Position numbers and translations under genes: made by a program
The notes under the pieces: generated by a model
The model's input: the letters and a program-made list of their open reading frames with translations, nothing else
Databases searched by the model: none
Told to the model about the DNA's origin: nothing
Shown: piece after piece, positions 1-12,905 of the stretch
Numbering within the stretch: the first letter of the stretch is position 1
How the letters are laid out: the number at the start of each line of letters is the position of its first letter
Assembly: GCA_026419785.1 (NCBI GenBank)
Contig: JAODTK010005674.1
Coordinates: 237,618 to 301,617 of the forward strand
Direction of reading: 5' to 3'
DNA: 64,000 nt
Source: Sclerodactyla briareus
Taxonomy: Eukaryota; Echinodermata; Holothuroidea; Dendrochirotida; Sclerodactylidae

Positions 1-1338
1 TCTGTACGGCTTGGCAAAAACGGGTCAGGCCAATAGGTTGGAAAACCCTAATCACAGGGACGTAAAAATGGTGCTAAAAGCCACACATTGCCTCCTAGCA
101 CTACGCTACCCTACTAGCGGCTCCTCCTAGCTATGAACGACCATGAAGCCAGTTGCCCATTGACATCCGTACCTGGAGGACGATGCATAAATTTTGCTCC
201 ACAAAAAAAGTGACGCTTGCTGTAAATACTCCACCTGAGGAATCTAGGCAAGTGCGCACAAGACAATAAAGCTTTGAGATCCTGCAATGCGAACACATAA
301 TGCACGGCCGCCAACAATGGCGCAATAATTGAGCCCAACAAGTAAACAAAGATTACGTAATCGCATAGGTGCGCTTTTATACGGCAGTGATGAATCGACC
401 TGGAGCGGACGATCCCCACACGTAGAGGATTAGTCTATTATGTACCTCACCCTATTAAAAGGGAATCTAAAAAAAGGGGGGTTCATTTTGCAAAGTCCTT
501 GTGACGGTCCCAAATCCCAACTGCCATTCTCCCAACACTGCCACATGACCAAATGGCTAGAGTTTAGTCTAGTCACTTCTATCTAATTCTTATTGTTTAT
601 AAACAGACTTCACCAGTTGATGTGGCTGTTTCTTGATACAAAGCTTGAAAGCTAGGGAACAAAAAAAGACATGCAGTGCTGGGGATCGTGCACATCAGGT
701 GGAGGTTTACGTGAGTGACGTTATGGCGTATAGGGCACAGATGGCAGGGCACACAAACACAAAACTTGAGATAGAAAAAATTTCAAACGAAAACAAATCC
801 GAAAAATGACTAAATTTTTTGCTGACCGGCTGCTCGATTTTTTCAATCAAAAGATTGCATGCAGTTCCAAGAGTGATTTTCAAGCAATTTTTAGGATGGA
901 GGCAACCTCTACCAATTATCAATTGGAAGGGTCCTCGATGGGCAGTGGAGACCTTAAAAATGAAGGATCGTGAGGAACTGCGGAGACACTTAGTATCTAC
1001 AATGGAAATGGAAGTTCTTTCCTGAATTTAGCTGTACGTCAAAGATGCATTCAGGACCTCATTCTGGAATGCTAATGAGAAACCTTGTAATCTCAAACCT
1101 TACAAAGGATGTACCAAAAATGTCATCGCAAAGAGACCAAATGTGGAGTATTTGAACTTTCTAGAAGGAACACCCAATTGTGTTTGTAGGGAGAGATGCA
1201 TTTTAGCTTAAACCAGATAAGCCTATGCCGGTTAAGCTGCATGCCTTTCTATCGATATCAGCCATCTAGGGATATATGCCATTTTGTATTCAAACCAGTT
1301 GATTCTGGTTGAACAATTGTGATCCGAGTCTTCTTGCT
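1..1338. other. No recognisable gene
   Basis: Mixed-composition DNA with only short spurious ORFs on both strands. I found no splice-bounded conserved peptide, no terminal inverted repeats and no tandem structure. It could be intergenic or intronic. Confidence 0.5.
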
Positions 1339-1972
1339 ATCCATCCATCCCATCTATCCATCCCATCTGTCCATCCCCTCTGTTCCATCTCATCCCATCC
1401 ATCATTATCCATCCCATGCCTCTCATCCCATCCACTACATCCCATCCAGCCATCTATCCACCCATCATTCCCATATTCTCTCTATTCATACGATCTATCC
1501 AACCATCCACCCATCCATCCATTCATCCATCCATCCATCTATCCATCCCATTCCAGCATCGATTCCCACCCCATTCATCATTCATTTCTTCTCTCCAACC
1601 CCATCGTTCTATTCCATCCATCCCATCCAGCCATCTATCCATCCAATTCATCCCAGCCATTTCTTCTATCAAACACATCATCCCATCCATCTATCCTCCG
1701 TCAAGCGATTATCCACCCGTTCATGCCCATCGATTTCTTATATCCACCCATCCAATATATCCAACCCACTCCATCTTATCCTCCCCATCCAGCATCTATC
1801 CATCCCATTCATCCAACATTTCTCTATCATACAAGATCTCCAACACATCCCATTCATCTATCCATGCAGCATCAATTTATCAAAATCTATCCATCCCATC
1901 TATCATCCATCTCCTCCATTGTCATATCCCTCCATCTGTCCATTCCATCCAGTCTATCCCATCCATCCCATA
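1339..1972. repeat. (TCCA)n / ATCC-rich degenerate microsatellite
   Basis: About 630 bp is dominated by TCCA tetranucleotides, written variously as CATCCATC, TCCCATCC and CATCTATCC. Imperfect copies are interrupted by short non-repeat words. All three plus-strand frames stay open for 200 codons or more, with His/Pro/Ser/Ile-rich translations. That is an artefact of a repeat lacking stop codons, not a gene. The degeneracy suggests an old array or one with many sequencing indels. Confidence 0.95.
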
Positions 1973-2149
1973 CCAAAATGTATCTTCGCCTACAAATAGT
2001 GCATTAGAATGTCATAATGTTCTGCATGGTGGGTTTTCAGACTTGATCACATAGTGTTGATGTTGCGTGGTTAAGTCATTGGAGTTACAACAGTAACATT
2101 CCTGGTGACAAAGAAGCTTTATGGGCCTCCGAATAGTCAGTGTTCATTG

Positions 2150-2840
2150 AGACCTCTGAAGCACTCTGTGTCTATGTGACATGTTAAAGGTAATTGAGGG
2201 GCACACAATAGACCATGGTGTGAAATTGCCTTTCTTGGCCATTCCTTGATGGATGCTGACCAACTGTGGACACAATGTTCATTGAATCATGGGGAATCTT
2301 TGACCATGGAAAGGTCAAAGGTCATTGAAGGAGCACAGGGGTCATGTTGAAAAATTAGCCTTTTGAGGCCAAATTGTTCATTCTTTGACTGGATGATGAC
2401 TCTTTGGATGTTGACCATGTGAAGATCAAGCTTAGGGGTCCATTAAAGGGGCCAATAGGCCATGTGTTTGAATATTGCCATATGGCCCTCAATTCTAGTC
2501 ATTCTGTGATGTATGTTGACCAAATCTAGGGACAACTCTGAATGCTGGGGGACATCTTTGACCTGGTATGGTACTCCAAGGGTCATTGGGGACAAGGGCC
2601 ATTAAGGGTGAAATTGCTCTTGACCACAAATTATTTATATTCGATGGTGTTAACCAACTGTGGACACAAGTTCATCGATCGCTGGGGTAAACATTGTCCA
2701 TGTAAATGTTAAGGGATACAATCGGTGATTATGTGAATTACATTTTTGGCACCAGTTGGTCATTCTTTGGATGAAAACACGTGTTAATTGACTGATGGTC
2801 ATTGAATGGACACAAACGCCTTTGTGTGAATGCAAAATGC
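2150..2840. repeat. Degenerate tandem repeat, unit about 130 bp
   Basis: A block around the phrase GTTGACCAACTGTGGACAC recurs near 2258, 2386 (diverged), 2514 and 2648, giving a period of about 128-134 bp. Each unit also has a TTTGACC...GGTCA segment and a GGCCATTC-like segment. Copies differ by many substitutions and small indels. No coding potential was seen. Confidence 0.75.
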
Positions 2841-2959
2841 ATCTTATGCAAAAGAAATGACAAGTTCCTTGGAATTTGTACCATGGTTCTAGAGTGTTGC
2901 CTCTTTTTCACCATGTTTTTTTAATTAAAGAAATCCATTTGAATAGTACAGTCAAATTA

Positions 2960-4150
2960 GCTGTTGTGGGAAACATTGCAAAAATGCATCTCTCCCTCTA
3001 TCTGAAGAGCATTTAGAAGGTTTTGAACATTGAAAACACATTCACTGAATGAATCTCTGTGCAATGAAAATGTTTGGTACAATTGGGTGGGTTGAGCTGC
3101 TGCACATTGGTGCTCTCGTTTGAGCAAATGAAATGAAAAAACATTCAAGTAAATCAGGCTAGTGTGGAATCTTGTGAAAATTAATGGGATGTTCTGACCA
3201 ATTCAACACATAGCTGCACATTGGTCTCTTGCAATGACAATGATTTGATCCATTTGGTATGGTTTGCGGCTTCAGCACCATTGGTGCTCTGTTTGAAACA
3301 TTTACACAAGATACAATGTTTTTGAAGAATGACCAAGTGGTGCAGAAAAAGGCAGTTTTCACCAATGTCATCCTCTGCATGGGTTTTTTCCGCCTGGTCA
3401 CAGAATTTTTGATGCGTGCTGTGTCGATAATACCATTAGAGTTAAACAGAAAACATTGGTGGGGATGGGGGAAAGAATACGGCTCAACCATGTCACAGTG
3501 GTTCATTGACCCCTGAGGCATAATTGACTATAATTGTCTGTATCCAGGCAGCTCACATTGTGTGTGTGTGTCATTCCTCTTTCACGTTATGACTTTCTTA
3601 CCTGTGGATGCTCTGCTTACCTCCGTTTTCCTTCTTACAACATTCAGGCTTCAAGTGTCATGTCAACAAGTTGTCCCTAACTACTCTCTCTTTCACACAA
3701 ATGGCTGACTGGGTGCCACGTTGTTGCCCTTGAATTGACATTTATGTGGTCAAAGATGTTCCAGGGGTCAATGACCGGACGTTGTGTCCCAGTTTTGCGT
3801 CAACTGCCATCAAAGGGTGACTGTTAAGGGGACGGCCAATAGTAGTCTTTTTACCGTTTCTGTTTTAATGATATTATATGACATCACATCTGAAGTGTAA
3901 ACGAGCTTGATGAAAGAAGCACCACCCAGGAATTATGACAAAGTTCAGAACAATCCAATGCACTTGAAATGACTGAAAACTGAAAACATATTTTGACATT
4001 TTCTAACAATAAAGCTATGGTGCCCTTCAGTTACATTTGACCTTGACTTCCAAAGCAAGAAATATTCCAGGGGTCAATGTACATGGATTCTGCAAGTTTG
4101 GTTCAACATCCATCAACGGATGACATTGGGGGCCAGAAGGGCAAGTGCTA
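2960..4150. repeat. Two pairs of short diverged repeats
   Basis: A segment at about 3055-3130, with a GCAATGAAAATG core and a CACATTGGTGCTCTCGTTTG end, recurs diverged at about 3230-3305. A second pair shares CCAGGGGTCAATG and CATCAA(A/C)GG: one copy is at 3731-3840 and the other at 4027-4140. They resemble the low-order tandem sequences seen elsewhere in this window. No gene is supported here. Confidence 0.6.
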
Positions 4151-5850
4151 ACAAGTTGGATACTAGATAGATAGGTAGAATGACATGCAGATCACCCAAT
4201 GAGCTCATAGGCACAGCTGATTTGAGCAGAAAACTCACTACTCATGGATTCGGGAGAAACCATGTCGTTCAAAATCTTGCGATTTGTCAGAGAGATGAGA
4301 ACGAATTGGAGAAAAATGCCAGGAAAGTCATGAACTTACTTTCCAACAGCTCTCGCTATGTGACTTCCATATACATCCAGTCATATTGCATAGGTTTGAT
4401 GAAATAACCATGTCGAAATCCCGTCTAAGTGAGTATTGACAGGAACCAACCTTGTGAGAATCTCTACTTTACTCAACTTTTTGAAAAATCCACTTTCCTC
4501 CCTACTTTTGGCAATTTTCTACCTACTTTGTTTTGGAGCATGTTGCATGCATGTTGTAGTTGTCTCTGCAAAAGTTAGGAGGTGCATTATGGGAGGGTTC
4601 TTGGTTAGAAGGATTCAGAACCCCAAAGCTATCCTATTGACGCATTCAGGAGTCTGAGGGGCTAATCCCAATCACGTGGCCATTCGTTATTCTTGCCCAT
4701 AACAGACAGATGGTCAGAGTAACACAACATTGAAAATACGTGCTTGATTTGCTGCATCTTAAGTAAAAGCAGTACTTTTTAAACACAAATGTAAAGTGAG
4801 TGTCCTTTCTAAGTTTATGTACACATAACACAGATCCGGCTCTCAGTATAGGAGCGCTCGAAGGGCGTACTCAGTACTGCCTTTGAAGGAAATTACAAGC
4901 CGGGCTGAAAAGTGCGTGTTCGTTGCTCTTGGAACATCAAGTTACATGCGCAGAACCTGCCAGTTTGGCACGCACTGTTAATCTTTTGTGTGTGTACGCA
5001 GTGCAATTTACTTGATCAACCTAACGCAATAGTTTACGTACATAGCGGTTATTACGTTCATAGAGATACATATATAGATCTAGAGATGACATCTCTAATC
5101 GTTGGGGTAATTTTGTTATTGGCAGGGTGTATGAATGGGAAAGAACTAAGCAGGGTCGATTTTCATTGTTCATAAACAGTCTCGACTTGAATTTACCTTG
5201 ACCACGAATTCGCTGCACCTCATCTGTTATCCAGGTAAATTAAGAGTCATGACTGTGTATTCCTCAGTAAACGTCGACAGTTGCGAATAATTCCTCATAT
5301 ACGTTATGTTGATTTGTTCCCGACTGTTTTTCACATACACTTGCTATATACCATTTTGTTAGTATACAGTGATTTGTTTGCATTCTTTTGTTGTGGAAAT
5401 GTTAACCATTGTGGATGTTTTTCTCTAAGAAGAAGAGTAATTTGCGAAGGATTCTCTATTCTCAGTGGAGAAAGGATTTAATCTATGCACATGAGACCAA
5501 GTTCGTCAGGTTCCAGGCCTACACATGGGCGTCATGCATACCAACCACAAATGGTGTCACACCAATCATTTGACATGTCATTCTATTGTCAAATCTTCTG
5601 ATTTTGTTTTTTATTCACTGTAGACATACCATGGATGCTATTGCCGGTTCAGAATTGCCAGGTATCAATGATTGCCCCAGTCACAAGACCAGCCAGCAGT
5701 GGAGTTCTTTTTAAAAAAAGTCCCTTTTGCTCAGTGGGTTTACAGAGAATGCCCACTATTAGCCTTGAGGGCCGAATGGAATGATTTGTCAATACAAACA
5801 GATAGTGAACTCCTAAATAAATACAGCGACACCACATTCTGGTACTAAGC
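4150..5850. other. No recognisable gene
   Basis: About 1.7 kb of unique-looking DNA, with only short ORFs lacking conserved motifs. No repeat structure was seen. Confidence 0.45.
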
Positions 5851-6122
5851 TACCGTATAATCTTTAAATAAACGCCCCGGGGGGCGTTACATTTTTGAAG
5901 AGGGGGCGCGATTATTTCGAGTGTATTTTCTAAGCAAAAAAATATATTTTGAGGTATAGGCTTCAAATTTACTATACTACTATTTGTGTACAGCCTGTTC
6001 AAGGGGTAATTTTATTGTTACTTGGTGTGAAATATGCCGTCCTAACATCCATGGTTATGCCCCAAAAAGGACGCGGGGGGGCATTTATTACAAGGGGGGC
6101 TTCTATTACGATTTTACCGGTA
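5851..6122. mobile_element. MITE-like element with terminal inverted repeats (272 bp)
   Basis: The left end reads TACCGTATAATC followed by AATAAACGCCCCGG. The reverse complement of the right end reads TACCGGTAAAATCG followed by AATAAATGCCCCCC. The two ends are therefore imperfect inverted repeats of about 45 bp, rich in G/C runs. No transposase is encoded. I could not see a clear target-site duplication, so the superfamily is undetermined. Confidence 0.7.
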
Positions 6123-7225
6123 TTGATGTTAAAATTTGGGTCCCCATCTTGGTTAATCAATGCTCCATAGACACATTGATCACTCACAAACAGTAGTAAT
6201 TAAAAAATATAAGATAACTTCCTCATACCTCAAAACATATATTCAGACTTGTAAATGTTCTTGACTTACGATGCCAAAAAACGTCAGAAAAAATATGCCT
6301 AATGAAAATGGCGGCCATTTTGAATAGGTTTTTGGGCGCCATCTTTCTTGCGTAATGTCGTATAGAAGCACTCGAATTACTTACTTTGTAATTAATTGGA
6401 TTTCAAAGTTTCCACAACTGGGATTTTGGGGAGTTTTAGTATTTTATTCTACACTTTTCTGATATGAAACATGGTTGAAAAATCAGCTTGTTACCGAAAA
6501 GTCATCCTTATCTCATGCCCTTGGCTAGGCACCAGGATTGCGCGATTTGAACGGGCAAATGCGCTCTCCCCCATTTTCCCAAATGCGCGGATATTGCCAA
6601 ACAAAAAGGCAAAATGCGCGATCGGTTGCGATTCGGGGGAATTCAAAGTACATTATTTAACAAACACTCAAACACATGACAAACGCATATTTTCTTGAGA
6701 AAGGAAAAATCGCAATTATGCCGCTGGCCAAAATTCCGCGCAAAATGTAATTTCACTCTAAGTAACACATCCAATCTTGAGGTGCATTTAAGAAACAATT
6801 GACTTTCAAAGATCATTTTAAGGTCACGTAACTTCTGACGATATTTGGAAAATATCTCGAACTTGGGAATATGAAAAATGAACTTGAACATACTCCGCCG
6901 ACTACAACGATCATGAATTTTTACCAAACAAGCGATGCAGCTCTGCATACGGCACATAACGTAAACGAGAGCACACATGCCGTGCTTTATCGATCAGAGA
7001 CCGCCGATTGCTAATTATTAGCGATATGCCAAAACACAAGTCACGTACCACCGCAGGCTAGGCCAGCTCTGGGATCCCGATCCACGTCAACTAAATTATC
7101 CATTCCTGGCTAATCAGCACTCTTGTCTGACGGGGTGATTAACTGACAATTGGAACATTGCCGCACCGGGGAGCACCGATGTCTTTTTAGTGCACTGTAA
7201 ACAAAGTTTTCAGGTGTACTACAGT

Positions 7226-8011
7226 AGTGTCCAAGCATTTTCCGCATCGCGGAAAATCCGCTGAAATCGCGGAATTCTGTATTATTTGCGGTTTAAACCG
7301 GAACGCCTATGCGCTTAAAAAGAAAGAAAAATTAATTTTGCGCTAATCCGTGAAAAATGCACCAAATATCACAATAAATTCAAAATGGATCACGCGAGTC
7401 ACATCGTTCGCTGTAATCCTTTACCATCCATTAATTCCATGTTAAAATTCAACGAAAACATCGGTTTTCATTTCTTCCGAATCTTGAAAAGCCTACGCAC
7501 GTTGTTGAACAAGTGCCGTAAACTTTTCAATGCCCCTAGCAAATGCGTCATCCGCCATGTACTTGTAGTAGCTAACTGAACTCGTAACACCGGGCTTGCC
7601 ATTATGTACATACAATTTTTCATCTAATGCGCCGAAACTGTGGCCGAACGTTTGTTGCGCACTGCCCAGATAACTGCTGCCCTGGATCAGCCTTCTAATT
7701 GTTACGTGTTACATGTTATCAGTTTGATTTATTACTGTCCCCCATTTCTAACTATACCTATCACATCATGTGTATTGCAAGAAGCACGATGGCATCACTG
7801 TATATCTTCCCGAATGAACGAACTGCCTCGAAATGCACAGTTCTACTGTAGCTACTCGTGCATCAGGGGAATTTCGCTCAACGTTAGTGTGTGGCCATAC
7901 ACTCAATAACCAAGACATTTTTGAGAAGCGGAATAAAGCGTAATTTGGTTCCTAAAAGCAGAACAAAGCAGAAATTTGACTTTTAAAAAGCAGAAAATTC
8001 TTGCACTTAAA
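7226..8011. mobile_element. hAT-like MITE (786 bp) with exact 8-bp TSD
   Basis: It is flanked by identical ACTACAGT octamers at 7218-7225 and 8012-8019. The left end begins AGTGTCCAAGCATTTTCCGC. The reverse complement of the right end contains AGTGCAAGAATTTTCTGC after four extra bases. Short CGCGGAA or GCAGAA motifs recur just inside the ends. The only ORF (64 codons, from 7385) has no recognisable domain. An 8-bp duplication is characteristic of hAT. The element lies inside the larger 6526-9605 element. Confidence 0.8.
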
Positions 8012-8189
8012 ACTACAGTGATAGGGATTCAACAGGGGAACACGCAACTTTCAGACATGTCTCCGTGCACGCAATACCCCATTACAGAGACAATATGAAT
8101 AGTTCCTGCACTACAGTGTCGGTTTCACCTGTGATCGTTCCGCTCACGTACTTCCCGCGTGGCCTTGAGTCTGTGCAGGAATGTTAACG

Positions 8190-9224
8190 TAAAGGCATAA
8201 TTTTACCCCGCGATACGGAAAACGGAGAAAAATCAGGGAAATGCAGTAAAAACGGATTTAACATTTCAAGAATTGTCCCAAAAATACCAAAGTCAAACTG
8301 AATTGGATATTAATCACCAAAAAATAATAATATTTATTTTTCATGAAAAATTCCTTACTCGAATCAGTGAATTAATGGAAAATTAAGCATTTTTGCCACC
8401 TACCGCGCTCGCTAATAATTCCAGCCTTAATCATAGAGTTAGTTAGAACTTCCCATAGATTTAATTGTGTGCGATACATAAAAGGTTTTGCTGTCGTCAG
8501 CCTGTACCGAGCCAATATGAAGTGGCCACTTGGTAGTTGAGTAACGCATGTACATTTCAGTGGGAATGCCTTGTCATAAATACTAGTCAACATAAGTAGG
8601 TGATTGACCACTGTTCCAAACATGGGCGGTAAGCAAGAACATATGAGCTGTTCATGCAGTTTTTATTATTACCGGACCCTAAAGCTGCGATGTCCATGGC
8701 AGCTGGGATATTCGGCAAATAATTCAAGTACACGCTCTCAACACACGTTGGGGCAGTTTTTATTAATTTTCAACAGGTTGCGGATTGAGCTGCGAGTACG
8801 CGGTGGCGGCTTTGGATCGGCGAAAACACATAAAATATGTTTGTGGGCTTGTTGGCCTATATAATTATGGTCTCCGTAATGCTGTACTTAACTTATACAG
8901 ACTACAGATTGCGGTAGCCTGACGGGCATTTCCACGAAACCTTAGCCCGACTGCAGGGAGGGGAAGCCCCGGACTACCGGCGCATAGGGATTTTTCGAGC
9001 CCTTGAATATAGCATGCACTAATTGGCTACGTTGTTGTTGGCTTATCTCCAAAAATGCAAACACATAATGAGGAGCACAGGAACATGGTTGCTTTGTTTT
9101 TCTGTGTTTTCCGAATATTACAATTAATGGAAAAATGTGCTCTTTTTACAAAACGGAAAAAATACGGAAAAACAGAATTTATAAAACGAATTTACAGTTT
9201 ACAAATGGAAAATTTATTCCTTTA
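8190..9224. mobile_element. Non-autonomous DNA element, family X copy 1 (1,035 bp)
   Basis: The ends are TAAAGGCATAATTTTACC (left) and, reverse-complemented, TAAAGGAATAAATTTTCC (right). They are flanked by GTTAACG at 8183-8189 and 9225-9231. Subterminal ACGGAAAA motifs occur at both ends. A second copy, diverged by substitutions and indels, is at 15774-18135. No transposase was seen. The 7-8-bp duplication again points to hAT or a related superfamily. Confidence 0.8.
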
Positions 9225-9839
9225 GTTAACGGTGCAAATTGTAGAACAATTATCAATGACAACGTCTGTTGATATGGGTCATGCCTGTGTGTGGTACTCG
9301 CGGCGAGTCAAGCGGATATGCCGCTCGCGTTATCTGAACTTTTAAACTGACATCGAAAACTGTTGAACTGCAACTCCCAGGGAAGGTGGTAATGAGGACA
9401 CCTAGGCCTGCGCTGTGTAATTTTAGGTAATGTTTAGCACCACAATTCTTGTGTTTGGATTATTACTCTCGGGTTGTTTGTTTTTAGGATTTTTTTAAAT
9501 GAAAAATCTTGGTATCACGATAACACCATAATGCGCGCTGGAGTTTAAAATGGCACGACTAAGACTATAAATGCGCGATTTGCGCGATTGCGCAAATCGT
9601 GCCTACCCTTTGGCCCTACAGTGCAATTCATGACCATCAGTCATGAGTCCTCAAGCGCATAAAGTCGATATTACCATTGCGTGCCGGTGCACGATGAGTT
9701 GAAATTGAACAAGTATTAATATTCATCAAACTGATGCATGTTCAGAGCTGAGGCCGATTCATGGTTTCTACCCAAATTTGAGTAAATTTTGATGACACAT
9801 CGAGTGCTTACCGATTGATATAATTATCCAGCCCACCCT

Positions 9840-10425
9840 TGATCACCGGAACATGGGAATAAGCTCTACCGGCTGCCATAAATTATGACCATTGACGTTT
9901 TTTAGTGAACCTAGCATGGGTTAACCTAATGAATTTTTAGAACCCTGTTTCTCAACTGTGAGCATACCGAGACTAGCAATCGCTTTGATTCTAGTTTGGA
10001 TCAGGGTAGGTCCCGAAAACTGCCGTGCATAACAACGTTTTATGCGCAGAATTTGAGTGTTTGAGCAGAACTTCATCTAATTCACAGATTCCGATCACCC
10101 ACACAAATCAATGGCATCCTTTCTATAAATTCTCATTTCCCATTGTTAAAATGATTGTTCAGTCATATTAGTTTACGTCAATATTAATGCATATATTAAA
10201 CTTCCCCCCCCCAAATTAACATATCCTCCCAGAAGAGTAGAACATTCAGCCACGAATAGCAGTAACACCACACGAAGTGCACCATCCACCCCCTTTGATA
10301 CGAACATGGAAATATCGCTAGCACAAAGGTGCCTGAAGTATGGGACCATAGATGAACCTAGTATGGTTTAACCTAATGAATTTAGCCCTGTTCTAAACTC
10401 TGACATACCGAGACTAGCATCTAGA
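9840..10425. repeat. Diverged direct repeat pair, about 130 bp, 445 bp apart
   Basis: The segment 9848-9985 (GGAACATGGGAATA ... GAACCTAGCATGG ... ACCTAATGAATTT ... CATACCGAGACTAGCA) recurs at 10303-10421 in the same order. The 3' half is the better conserved part. The DNA between the copies contains a short C-run at 10202-10212. Confidence 0.7.
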
Positions 10426-10429
10426 CATC

Positions 10430-12780
10430 TTGGTCCTTAATGAGAATCATGGTCAAAAGTTGTTAGCAAACGACACAATAGGCCCATTGTTTTTTGAAAA
10501 CTGCCTTCTTGCCTCATGTTTTAACATTGATCACATAATTGTCATTTGGTTCCCGGACTTTGTGTGGTTTGAGCTACACACCCTGGGGTGCTTCATTCAA
10601 CTGTACGAGATGACGTTGTGGCTGGATCCTGAGCGTTTCACCACTGCCATATGCAAAGGAAACAAAAGGTCCACTATTAGATTTTGTGAATGACTCATCG
10701 CATTGAGGCCAATACGTCCTAACAAAGGACTGGGTTGAAGTTAGCGATCCACGTCCCGCTTTCCTTCATAGGTTAGCAATTAAGGCATGGATTCAGAGTT
10801 TGCAGTGTGAAAAGTTGACTGTGGGTTTTGTCTCTACAATGAAAAGTCCAGTAAGTCAATAGTGATGAAATTTCAGGAATTTAAATCAACTAGAACCGCG
10901 ACCGATTTCCTGGAGGTTATTGCCTAATGATGCCAAAGTCAAATGGGTAAGTATAAACAACAAGCTATTTGACAAATCAGAGATTCAAAGGTCTCTAAGA
11001 TCGATACTAAATCAATATTCCAAAAACGTTTTAAGGTGTCCATATTTGTAGTTGTTGCTCACTTCATTACAATGTCATAAAGATTTCCTTTACTTGCTCA
11101 ATTCGGCCCCCCTCTTTAACAATGTACAGTGTGATTGTACGACCAGAGATTTCAGTTTTTTGTGTACGTAAGAGCAAAGCTGAATTTCCCCTCATAAACT
11201 GATAGGCAGTGGTTATGGGGATAACATTGAATAGCCTAACCTTCCAGTGTTCAGCTGCAAAATAGAGGAAATAAAAGTGTCTTGTGACGTAGGTACATTT
11301 GTCCAATACAATTTAACCTATTAAAACTCTTATTTTTATTTTTGAATGTATCAGACCAAGCAGAACTCTACATGAAAAAATACTTTTCGATACAACAACA
11401 ATATAAGTGTTAATTTCTGGCATATTCCCTCCTTTTAGGGTTCAAGAAAAGAGCAGGTGACTGCTTTTAATACATTCATCCAAATATCAACCTGGATGTG
11501 CACATACGCAACTACTGCAACCACATACACTCAATTAATTTTCCTAATCTTGTTTGACCTATGAATGATTTAAGATGAAAGTTTTGGTGCAAATGTATGA
11601 TAAAGTGAATTTAAAAGGAAAGTTTCCTGTGACGTACATGACCTGTGATTTCGGGAAATTTTCCCATGGAAAAATAGACCATAAAAACTATTTTCATCAT
11701 TTGATCTACATTTCTGAACAATGTATGAAATTTTGGGTACATCAAACATCTATTAGTCATTCCAGGCAGATTACCATTACAAGTCCAGTCTATTTCACCA
11801 CCCATCGATTCAAGATTAAAATTTTCCCCCAAGTTTTTTGGTGTGTTTAACTATTTAGTATAATCGTGGCACTATATCAATCTTCCTGCCATTTATTCCG
11901 GGAAGAGTAGCCAAACTTAGTAAGTTACAACAGCATCACTAAGAAGCATTGGTGTCTCTGTATCACCCACACAAATGGCCCACCACACACAAAGACCAAT
12001 AGTATATCACCAAAGCTATGCTGTCCATGATCATTTGTCATTGGTCAACATTTTTATTTGGGCTTGTGCTTTTTCGGCATGGATTTTTCAGCCTTCAACA
12101 AAAAGGTTGGATCATCAGGTGTTTCATTTTAGTAGAGACCGCTATTGAACCCATGCAGTAGATATTTATAAATTACATGGCATTTAACCACACTATGTCC
12201 CGTCGACACTTTTGGTCCTGTGTGTCACTGTGATTCGTCACCATTATTAATTTGCTAATTAAATTTCGCAGTGATTCTCATTTTCACGAATTTTCTTTCA
12301 TGATCTTGTTGGTCAATGTTCCTACTCATAACTTTACCAGAATGTCACAGGAAAAAACTTTTACCATATGACAACCTGAAGAATTTGATGAAAAAGGACA
12401 TACGGGACATGATCTTTGGACACGACTGTAGGCTAAATCCGCAGATTTAATTGATATACCCTCGAACATAATTTTCAAATATTGTGTGGGAAGCTGCATC
12501 ATGTCCACATGACTGATAACATATATTTTTCATGCTTGCAGGAAATTTATGCCATTAGCTGCTGTAATTGCTTGAACAGACAAAAATTGTGGGCTGGCTG
12601 TCCATTTGCTTGACGAGACAAAAATTTTCCCACAATCTTGAAATTTGAAACTTAAATATGTTAGCTTGCACTATGATAACCCAATAACGGGTGCTCCAGT
12701 ACATATTGAAATTTGGCTTCTAGGATACAATAGCTTTGACCGCCATATTTTGTGGGAGGTTGACTTTTTATGGGAAAAAA
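10430..12780. other. No recognisable gene
   Basis: AT-rich DNA with ORFs below 95 codons, none with recognisable motifs. The longest (10430-10693 and 11575-11850, plus) lack splice context or family signatures. If the missing 5' exons of the USF3-like gene lie in the window, they could be upstream of 15.25 kb, but I did not find the basic region here. Confidence 0.4.
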
Positions 12781-12784
12781 TATT

Positions 12785-12905
12785 GGAATGAATAGATTAA
12801 CAAAGCTCCTGATAAAAGGCGCTGTTTCAACGTCCTGATCAAGAGGCACTGCTTTGAAAGGTCCTGTTTTAGAGGGCCCTCTTTAGTAGCAGTTTTCACT
12901 AGGGC
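12785..12905. repeat. Short outlier of the 13.6-14.07 kb minisatellite
   Basis: Several copies of a TCCTGAT(A)AAAGGC(G/A)CTGTTT-like phrase match the array that begins 750 bp downstream. Confidence 0.65.

Larger units (their letters stand above)
6526..9605. mobile_element. hAT-like non-autonomous DNA transposon, host for two nested insertions
   Basis: The left end starts TAGGCACCAGGATTGCGCGA. The reverse complement of the right end starts TAGGCACGATTTGCGCAATC. Both ends carry subterminal ATGCGCGAT-type motifs. Flanks are CCCTTGGC (6518-6525) and CCCTTTGGC (9606-9614), an 8-bp target-site duplication with one extra T in a homopolymer. TIR style and duplication length fit the hAT superfamily. 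After removing the two nested elements only about 1.26 kb remains, and it has no transposase ORF. Confidence 0.75.

Noticed and set aside
1309-2054. Three overlapping plus-strand ORFs of 212-232 codons
   Set aside because: They are the three reading frames of a TCCA tetranucleotide array, which has almost no stop codons. The His/Pro/Ser/Ile composition is periodic and not protein-like.
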